Assembly (NCBI GenBank): GCA_001800095.1 | Contig: MGUT01000022.1 | Coordinates: 1-10,304, forward strand | Source: Elusimicrobia bacterium RIFCSPLOWO2_01_FULL_64_13 | GTDB lineage: Bacteria > Elusimicrobiota > Elusimicrobia > 2-02-FULL-39-32 | Reading direction: 5' to 3' | Length of the DNA: 10,304 nucleotides | In this document: positions 5,679 to 10,304 of the stretch, one piece after another | How the letters are laid out: each line of letters begins with the position of its first letter | How positions within the stretch are numbered: the stretch's first letter is position 1 | Program-made: the position numbers and the translations under genes | Notes under the pieces: model-generated | What the model was told of the DNA's origin: nothing | What the model saw: the letters and a program-made list of their open reading frames with translations, nothing else | Database searches by the model: none

Positions 5679-6689
5679 ATGTCTGAAACCCGAACCAGGC
5701 GTTCCCAAGGCAGGTCCTCACCAAAGGACTTGAGGGCGCTGCTCGAGAAAGCCGTGGCCCGCCGGCCGGCCGGCGGCATCATTTTTTCCGGAGGGCTGGA
5801 CACGGCGGTGGTGGCCGCCCTCATGCGCGGGGCGGCGGAAGGCCCCGGGCCGATCCGGGCCGTCAGCGTCGGCGTCGGGCCCAAGTCGCACGACCTGGAA
5901 GCCTCCCGGGCCCTCGCGAAGATCCTCGGACTCCGCAGGACGGTCCTCCATTTCACACCAGAAGAGCTCCTCTCCCGCGGCCCCAGCGTCGTCCGCATCC
6001 TCAAGACCTACGACCCCATGGCCATCCGCAACCATACCGTGATCTATTGCGCCCTCGTGCGCGCGAAGGCCCTGGGGCTCAAGACCGTGGCCACGGGGGA
6101 CGGCGGCGACGAGCTCTTCGCGGGCTATTCCTTCCTGTTCGACAAGACGGACCGCCAGCTCGATTACTCCTTGAGACGGATGCAGAGGATCATGTCCTTC
6201 GCCTCCCGCGATCTCGGAGAGGCCGTCGGCGTGAAGGTCACGGCTCCGTTCCTGGACCCCGAGGTCCAGGCCTTCGCCAGAAAGCTGAAGAAACGCGACC
6301 TCATCGCGACCTACCGGGGGAAAAAGATAGGCAAGGCCATCGTCCGGCGCTGCATGAAGGGAACGCTCCCGGAACGGTACCTGTGGAGGACGAAGATGCC
6401 CATCGAGATCGGCTCCGGCGCCCATTGCCTCGACCGTTACTGGGAGAAAACGATCTCCGACGGGACCTTCGCCGATGAATCGCGCTGGATACTCGAACGC
6501 GACGGGGTCCGCATCAGGAACAAGGGGCAGCTCCATTCCTACGGAACGTACCGGAAGACCTTCGGCCCGCCCGGGCCCCGCGCCGGCGCGAAACTCTCCT
6601 GCCCGGACTGCCGGTCCCCGGTCGAGCCGTGGGAAAGTCTCTATTGCCTGACCTGCGGGCTCTGGCCGGTGAAGGGGCGTCCCGAATGA
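5679..6689 (+). CDS. Asparagine-synthetase-like PP-loop ATPase with C-terminal zinc ribbon, B12-linked; function unknown
   Basis: A 336-aa protein related to the C-terminal synthetase half of asparagine synthetase B. The PP-loop SGGLDT is at 37-42. DGGDELFAGY (141-150) corresponds to the AsnB SGEGSDEVFGGY region, APFLDPEV to VPFLD, and WRTK (236-239) to the AsnB motif with the catalytic lysine, here K239. The N-terminal glutaminase domain (Cys nucleophile at residue 2) is absent: residue 2 is Ser and only about 30 residues precede the PP-loop. The C-terminus adds a zinc ribbon, C308-x2-C311 and C323-x2-C326. The start follows the riboswitch terminator, and its stop overlaps the btuF ATG (ATGA). 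Known relatives adenylate a carboxylate and transfer it to an amine. The B12 riboswitch and btuFCD suggest a corrinoid substrate, for example amide formation during salvage, using free ammonia or an amine. Ordinary asparagine synthesis is unlikely from this context. Domain call sure, substrate speculative. Confidence 0.85.
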   Translation: MSETRTRRSQGRSSPKDLRALLEKAVARRPAGGIIFSGGLDTAVVAALMRGAAEGPGPIRAVSVGVGPKSHDLEASRALAKILGLRRTVLHFTPEELLSRGPSVVRILKTYDPMAIRNHTVIYCALVRAKALGLKTVATGDGGDELFAGYSFLFDKTDRQLDYSLRRMQRIMSFASRDLGEAVGVKVTAPFLDPEVQAFARKLKKRDLIATYRGKKIGKAIVRRCMKGTLPERYLWRTKMPIEIGSGAHCLDRYWEKTISDGTFADESRWILERDGVRIRNKGQLHSYGTYRKTFGPPGPRAGAKLSCPDCRSPVEPWESLYCLTCGLWPVKGRPE

Positions 6690-7519
6690 AGAGGATCTTT
6701 TTCAGCGCCGCGGCGCTCCTCGCCCTCGCCCCGGGAGTCCGCGCGGAACCTTCCGGCAAGCCCGGCAGGATCGTCTCCATCATGCCTTCGAACACGGAGA
6801 TCCTCTTCGCCCTGGGCGCCGGGGACTCGGTCATCGGCGTGACGGAATTCTGCAACTTCCCCGAAGAGGCGGAAGAGCGCGAGAAGGTGGGGAGCTTCAT
6901 CCATCCCAATATCGAGAAGATCGTCTCCCTCCATCCCGACCTGGTCCTGGCGGGCAAATGGGAGACGTCCAACGCCGCTCCCCGCCTGCGCAAGGTTGGG
7001 CTCCGGGTGGAGGAGATAGCTCTGCCGTCGGACCTGGAGGGCATTTTCGGGTCCATCCTGAAGATCGGCGGACTCATCGGCCGGAAGAAGGAGGCGGAAC
7101 GGCTCGCGGCGGACCTGAAAAGCAGGGTGGAGAACATCCGCGCGGCGGCCCGGCCGGAGCCGGAGAAGCCCACCATCTATATCGAGGTGGACCCGCCCAA
7201 CTGGACCGTGGCGTCCAAAAGTTCCATCAACGACGCCGTGTCCGTCCTGGGCTTGAAGAACATATTCGGGGACATCCAGGCCTCGGCGGCGCAGGTCTCC
7301 TGGGAATCCGTCCTGGACCGCGACCCGGACGTGATCCTCCTCTTCCGGCCCACGAGAGATGATATCCTGAAAAGGCCCGGAGCGGAAAAACTCCGCGCCG
7401 TGAAGCTCGGCCGCGTGATCGCCGACGTCGGGCAGGACAAGCTCAACCGGCCCTCGCCCAGGATCGTGGAAGGGATGGAAGAGCTCGCCGCCCGGCTCAA
7501 GGAGCTGGGTTTCCGATGA
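6686..7519 (+). CDS. btuF: Periplasmic cobalamin-binding protein BtuF
   Basis: Class III periplasmic binding protein that delivers corrinoids to BtuCD. The chosen start at 6686 gives a 277-aa protein with a good signal peptide: KR, a hydrophobic core (IFFSAAALLALAP), then cleavage after VRA near residue 20. There is no lipobox cysteine, so it should be a free periplasmic protein. The start is supported by GAAGGGG 8 nt upstream and the ATGA overlap with the preceding gene. The mature protein begins GRIVSIMPSNTEILFALGAGDSVIGVT, typical of the family, and HPDLVLAGKWE, IYIEVDP and SWESVLDRDPDVIL follow. The conserved Glu in WESVL is near where BtuF docks on BtuC. A related iron-siderophore or heme binding protein would look similar. 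The B12 riboswitch upstream and the btuB downstream decide for cobalamin. Confidence 0.88.
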   Translation: MKRIFFSAAALLALAPGVRAEPSGKPGRIVSIMPSNTEILFALGAGDSVIGVTEFCNFPEEAEEREKVGSFIHPNIEKIVSLHPDLVLAGKWETSNAAPRLRKVGLRVEEIALPSDLEGIFGSILKIGGLIGRKKEAERLAADLKSRVENIRAAARPEPEKPTIYIEVDPPNWTVASKSSINDAVSVLGLKNIFGDIQASAAQVSWESVLDRDPDVILLFRPTRDDILKRPGAEKLRAVKLGRVIADVGQDKLNRPSPRIVEGMEELAARLKELGFR

Positions 7520-8487
7520 AGGACGGCCGCTCTCTCCTGTCCATTCCCCTCCTCGCGGTCGCCCTGCTCTTGGCGGCGGGTTTCGCGGTCTTCATCGGCC
7601 CGACGCGCTCCCTCGACCCCGTCATCCTGCTCGAGATCCGCGTGCCCAGGGTGGTCCTGGGCGTCATCACGGGCATCGCCCTGGCCACGGCGGGAGCGCT
7701 TTTCCAGGGACTCCTGCGCAATCCTCTCGCCGACCCCTACATCCTCGGCACCTCGGGCGGGGCGGCCCTCGGGGTCATCGCCGGCTCGGCCCTGCGGACC
7801 CTCATCCCCGGATGGGCGGCGCTTTCCACCGCCGGCTACTACGCCCTGATCTTCATCGGGGCCTTCGCCGCGACGTCGGCCTCCTACCTCATCGCCAGGA
7901 CGGAAAGGAACGTCTCGCCCGTGAACCTCCTCCTGGCCGGGGCCATCGTCAGCGCCCTGTGCGGCTCCCTCATATTCCTTTTCTTCACTTTGCGGAGCGA
8001 GGACTCCTTCTCCATGCTTTTTTTCCTGATGGGCGGGCTCGTGGAGATGAACCGGAACCTGATTGGGATTTCCGCGGCGCTGATCCTCGCCGGCTGCGGC
8101 GCGTCGCTCCTGGTCGCGAGGAGCTTGAACATCCTCTCCCTGGGGGAGGAGAAGGCCAAGTCCCTGGGCGTCCGCGTGGAACGGCTGAAGTTCGCGGTCT
8201 TCTGCCTGGCCTCCCTGATCGTTTCCGCCGCCGTCGCGGTGGCCGGACCCATCGGATTCGTGGGCCTCATCGTGCCGCACGCGGCGCGGCTCATCGTCGG
8301 CCCGAACCACCGCGTGCTGATCCCCACCTCGGCCCTGGCCGGCGGCATCCTCCTGGTCCTCACCGACGCCCTGGCGCGCACCGTGGCCCGGCCGGTGGAG
8401 ATCCCGGTCGGGGTCATCACGGCCATGTTCGGAGCGCCGTTCTTCCTCTGGCTCCTGCGCAGAAAAAGGAAATCCACGTACTTCTGA
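7516..8487 (+). CDS. btuC: Cobalamin ABC transporter permease BtuC (FecCD family)
   Basis: Inner-membrane permease of 323 aa, close to the family norm, with about ten hydrophobic segments. Family signatures are LRNPLADPYILGTSGGAALG near residues 72-91, PVNLLLAGAIVSALCGSLIF, the cytoplasmic coupling region around SLGEEKAKSLGVRVERLK, and GPIGFVGLIVPHAARLIVG. The C-terminus ends in a basic tail (RRKRK) expected inside the cell. The start overlaps the btuF stop as ATGA at 7516-7519, with AAGGAG at 7499-7504 upstream, so translation is probably coupled. It forms a homodimer with two BtuD ATPases. Sequence alone does not separate cobalamin from iron-siderophore permeases; the riboswitch context does. 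Confidence 0.9.
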   Translation: MKDGRSLLSIPLLAVALLLAAGFAVFIGPTRSLDPVILLEIRVPRVVLGVITGIALATAGALFQGLLRNPLADPYILGTSGGAALGVIAGSALRTLIPGWAALSTAGYYALIFIGAFAATSASYLIARTERNVSPVNLLLAGAIVSALCGSLIFLFFTLRSEDSFSMLFFLMGGLVEMNRNLIGISAALILAGCGASLLVARSLNILSLGEEKAKSLGVRVERLKFAVFCLASLIVSAAVAVAGPIGFVGLIVPHAARLIVGPNHRVLIPTSALAGGILLVLTDALARTVARPVEIPVGVITAMFGAPFFLWLLRRKRKSTYF

Positions 8488-8488
8488 C

Positions 8489-9256
8489 ATGATACAGGCC
8501 GAAGCGATCTCATTTTCCTACAACGGAAAGAAAGTGATCCGGGACGTTTCCCTCCACCTGAAGAAGGGCGATTTCATGGGCGTCATCGGCCCGAACGGCG
8601 CGGGGAAATCCACCCTCCTGCGCCTCTTTTCCCGCATCCTTTCCCCCGACCGGGGGTCGGTCGCTTTTTCCGGCAGGCCGGCGCGCGACATGGACGAAAA
8701 GGAGATCGCGCGCAAGCTCGCGGTCCTTCCGGCGGAGACGTTCTATCCCTACGATTTCACCGTGCGGGAAATCGTGAAGATGGGCCGGGCGCCGCACCTC
8801 GGCTTCTGGTCGGAGGGGAACGAAAGGGACCTGATGGTGGTGGAGGTGGCCCTGGACGCGGTCGGCATCCGGGACCTGGCCCCGCGCAGCATCCATTCCC
8901 TCTCCTCCGGCGAGAGGCAGATGGTCCTGCTCGCCCAGGCCATGGCGCAGGAGCCGGAGGTGCTCCTCCTGGACGAGCCCACGGTCCACCTGGACATCCG
9001 CCACCAGGTGCGGCTCTTCCGTCTCCTCAAGGAATGGAACGAGACGGGGAACCTCACGGTCCTGGTCATCTCGCACGATTTGAACATCGCCGCGCAGTTC
9101 TGCGGACGGCTCGTCCTCATGAAGGACGGCCGGCTCGAAAAAGACGGAAAGCCCCGGGAGGTGATAACGGAAGAGAACCTGAAGAACGTTTACGGGATCC
9201 AGGCGAGAGTGATCGCCAATCCGGCCACCGGATCGCCGGCGATCCTTTTCGAATAA
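8489..9256 (+). CDS. btuD: Cobalamin ABC transporter ATPase BtuD
   Basis: ATP-binding subunit that powers BtuC; 255 aa, normal for FepC/BtuD-type ATPases, cytoplasmic face of the inner membrane. Walker A GPNGAGKST is at 34-42, the signature LSSGE at 138-142, Walker B LLLDEPT with D162-E163, the D-loop HLDI and the switch histidine H196 in VISHDLN. The Q-loop glutamine position is uncertain: VLPAETFYPYDFTV carries no Gln where LPQ is usual, having A-E instead. The start is 1 nt after the btuC stop; the Shine-Dalgarno is weak, so coupling to btuC is likely. The stop is followed after only 3 nt by the second riboswitch, leaving no room for a terminator. Confidence 0.92.
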   Translation: MIQAEAISFSYNGKKVIRDVSLHLKKGDFMGVIGPNGAGKSTLLRLFSRILSPDRGSVAFSGRPARDMDEKEIARKLAVLPAETFYPYDFTVREIVKMGRAPHLGFWSEGNERDLMVVEVALDAVGIRDLAPRSIHSLSSGERQMVLLAQAMAQEPEVLLLDEPTVHLDIRHQVRLFRLLKEWNETGNLTVLVISHDLNIAAQFCGRLVLMKDGRLEKDGKPREVITEENLKNVYGIQARVIANPATGSPAILFE

Positions 9257-9259
9257 AGA

Positions 9260-9473
9260 TTCCGAAGGTGCCCGGGCGCCGAGAGCTCCCGGGTCAAAAG
9301 GGAAGCGCCTTAAAAAGCCACGGTCCCTCGGGGGAAAACCCCCAGCCACTGTCGGCGCTGCCATCGGCGGTCCGCCTCACCCGCGGACCGTCCCTCCGCA
9401 GGCCACTGTCCCGGTCGAACCGGGATGGGAAGGCCTCGGACGGATGCGCCAGTCAGGAAACCTGCCTTCGGAA
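9260..9473 (+). promoter_or_regulatory. Cobalamin riboswitch 2, upstream of btuB
   Basis: The B12 box CCAGTCAGGAAACCTGCC is at 9449-9466. The core has AAAAGGGAAGCGCC, GCCACTGT (9345-9352), GCCACTG (9402-9408) and GATGGGAAGGCC. A perfect 9-bp closing helix joins TTCCGAAGG (9260-9268) to CCTTCGGAA (9465-9473). Inner stems include CCCGGG at 9271-9276 with 9288-9293, and AGCGCC (9304-9309) with GGCGCT (9354-9359). No U-tract terminator follows. A 6-bp hairpin (9486-9500) lies just before the btuB Shine-Dalgarno AAGGAG (9502-9507), so control may be translational. No clear promoter is visible between btuD and the aptamer; it may be served by read-through from the btuFCD operon. Confidence 0.93.
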
Positions 9474-9513
9474 AAAACAACACCTCTTCTCTAAGGGAAG
9501 AAAGGAGATTAAA

Positions 9514-10304
9514 ATGCGTTCAGTTGAACCTGAAGTCCGCAGTTCGTCGTCCATCCGGAGGGCCGCCGCGCTCCTGTTTTCGGCCCTGGCCCTCGTCCTC
9601 CAAAGCTCCGGCCCCGCCGGGGCCGAAGGGGAGGAGACCCCATCCAACGCGTTCATCACGCTCACCCGCACGGCCCTCGATCCCGCGGAACTGCCGGCCA
9701 ACGCGGCCGTCATCACGAGCAAGGAGATCGAAAGGTCCGGCGTCCAGAACGCCGGGGACGCCCTCGACAACCTCGTGGGGATCAACGTCCAGAAGAACAC
9801 CTCCCTCGGCTCCACGCGCCTGCCCAAGCTCCGGGGATTTTTGAACAAGCAGGTCGCCGTTTACGTGGACAACCGCCGCGTCCCGCCCGACGTCACCGGT
9901 TCCGTGGACCTCGCCCAGATCCCCGCGGAGCAGATCGAGAGGATCGAGGTGGTGCGCGGGGCGGCCTCGGTCCTCTACGGGCCGAACGCGGAGGGCGGCG
10001 TCATCCACATCATCACCAAGCGCGCCTCCGGCTCCCTGCCCCGGGTGTCGGCGGAGGCCGCGTTCAAGTCCTTCGGGACTTCGGTCCTGCGGGGCCAGGG
10101 CTGGCACAAGAGCGGCCGCCTGGAAGGTCTCGTCACCGGCAGCCGCACGAAGTCCGACGGGTTCATGGTCAACTCCCGGTTCGAGAACACTTCGCTGGGG
10201 GGGAACTTCGGCTACGACTTCGCCCGCGCGGGGAAAACCTACGTGGACTTCTCCGTATCGAGGAGCGAGAACGGCACGCCGGGCGGCACCCCGTTCCGTC
10301 CGGA
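9514..10304 (+). CDS. btuB: TonB-dependent outer-membrane cobalamin receptor BtuB, 5' part
   Basis: The gene runs off the right edge; 263 full codons are visible. It encodes an outer-membrane barrel that imports corrinoids with TonB energy. A signal peptide with a hydrophobic core (AAALLFSALALVL) ends at AGA, near residue 37. A TonB-box-like stretch (ITLTRTALD) follows. The plug domain is clear: VITSKEIERSG, DALDNLVGINVQ, LRGF, VAVYVDNRRVP, then IERIEVVRGAASVLYGPNAEGGVIHIITK, the hallmark end of the plug. The first barrel strands come next (AAFKSFGTS onward). The start is supported by AAGGAG 6 nt before the ATG. The assignment to cobalamin rests on the riboswitch immediately upstream and the adjacent btuFCD, because the receptor family covers many ligands. 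Confidence 0.9.
   Translation, partial: MRSVEPEVRSSSSIRRAAALLFSALALVLQSSGPAGAEGEETPSNAFITLTRTALDPAELPANAAVITSKEIERSGVQNAGDALDNLVGINVQKNTSLGSTRLPKLRGFLNKQVAVYVDNRRVPPDVTGSVDLAQIPAEQIERIEVVRGAASVLYGPNAEGGVIHIITKRASGSLPRVSAEAAFKSFGTSVLRGQGWHKSGRLEGLVTGSRTKSDGFMVNSRFENTSLGGNFGYDFARAGKTYVDFSVSRSENGTPGGTPFRP

Noticed and set aside
6629..6685. Upstream ATG extending btuF by 19 codons
   Set aside because: The extension would put charged and polar residues before the signal peptide and overlap the upstream gene by 61 bp. The ATG at 6686 has a Shine-Dalgarno and a proper signal peptide.
7177..8490. 437-codon open frame on the minus strand opposite btuC
   Set aside because: It encodes a highly charged, low-complexity product antisense to an obvious FecCD permease.
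9486..9500. Hairpin before btuB as an intrinsic terminator
   Set aside because: The stem is only 6 bp with a G-T pair and is followed by AAAGGAG, not a T-run. At most it affects translation initiation.
9425..9844. 139-codon plus-strand frame overlapping riboswitch 2 and the btuB start
   Set aside because: It is out of frame with the clear signal peptide and plug domain of btuB, and its product is R/P/S-rich.
1..10304. CRISPR arrays, tRNA or rRNA genes, insertion sequences
   Set aside because: No regularly spaced direct repeats, no tRNA-like cloverleaf with TTCGA arms, no rRNA-like sequence and no transposase motif were seen on either strand.

Overview
The window is GC-rich DNA with C or G in most third codon positions. 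It comes from a Gram-negative (diderm) bacterium, because it carries a TonB-dependent outer-membrane receptor and a periplasmic binding protein with a cleavable signal peptide. The phylum cannot be fixed from the sequence. Several genes have a sigma70-like -10 box only 6-10 nt before the start codon and no clear Shine-Dalgarno, so the organism may use leaderless mRNAs.

Layout. Positions 1-53 (minus) hold the first 17 codons of a HIT-family protein that runs off the left edge. Positions 97-1335 (minus) hold mtaB, a radical-SAM tRNA methylthiotransferase. An intergenic stretch (1336-1518) carries a GC-rich palindromic repeat and the promoter of araB (ribulokinase, 1519-3210, plus). araB converges on a minus-strand signalling operon, transcribed from 5234 down to 3207. 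That operon encodes a soluble receiver-histidine kinase hybrid and two stand-alone receiver proteins, and no DNA-binding output domain is visible.

Positions 5235-5361 form a divergent promoter region with two good sigma70-type promoters back to back and a perfect 7-bp inverted repeat over one of them. To the right is a vitamin B12 locus: cobalamin riboswitch 1, an intrinsic terminator whose 3' arm contains the Shine-Dalgarno, an asparagine-synthetase-like PP-loop ATPase, btuF, btuC, btuD, then cobalamin riboswitch 2 and btuB, which is cut by the right edge. The first four genes overlap or nearly touch, so they form one translationally coupled operon.

The BtuB-BtuFCD proteins would carry corrinoids across the outer membrane, periplasm and inner membrane. 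The most interesting item is the first gene of the operon. It keeps the ATP-dependent synthetase half of asparagine synthetase, lacks the glutaminase half, and carries a C-terminal zinc ribbon. Its position directly behind a B12 riboswitch and ahead of btuFCD suggests an undescribed role in corrinoid salvage or modification. That role is inference, not demonstrated.
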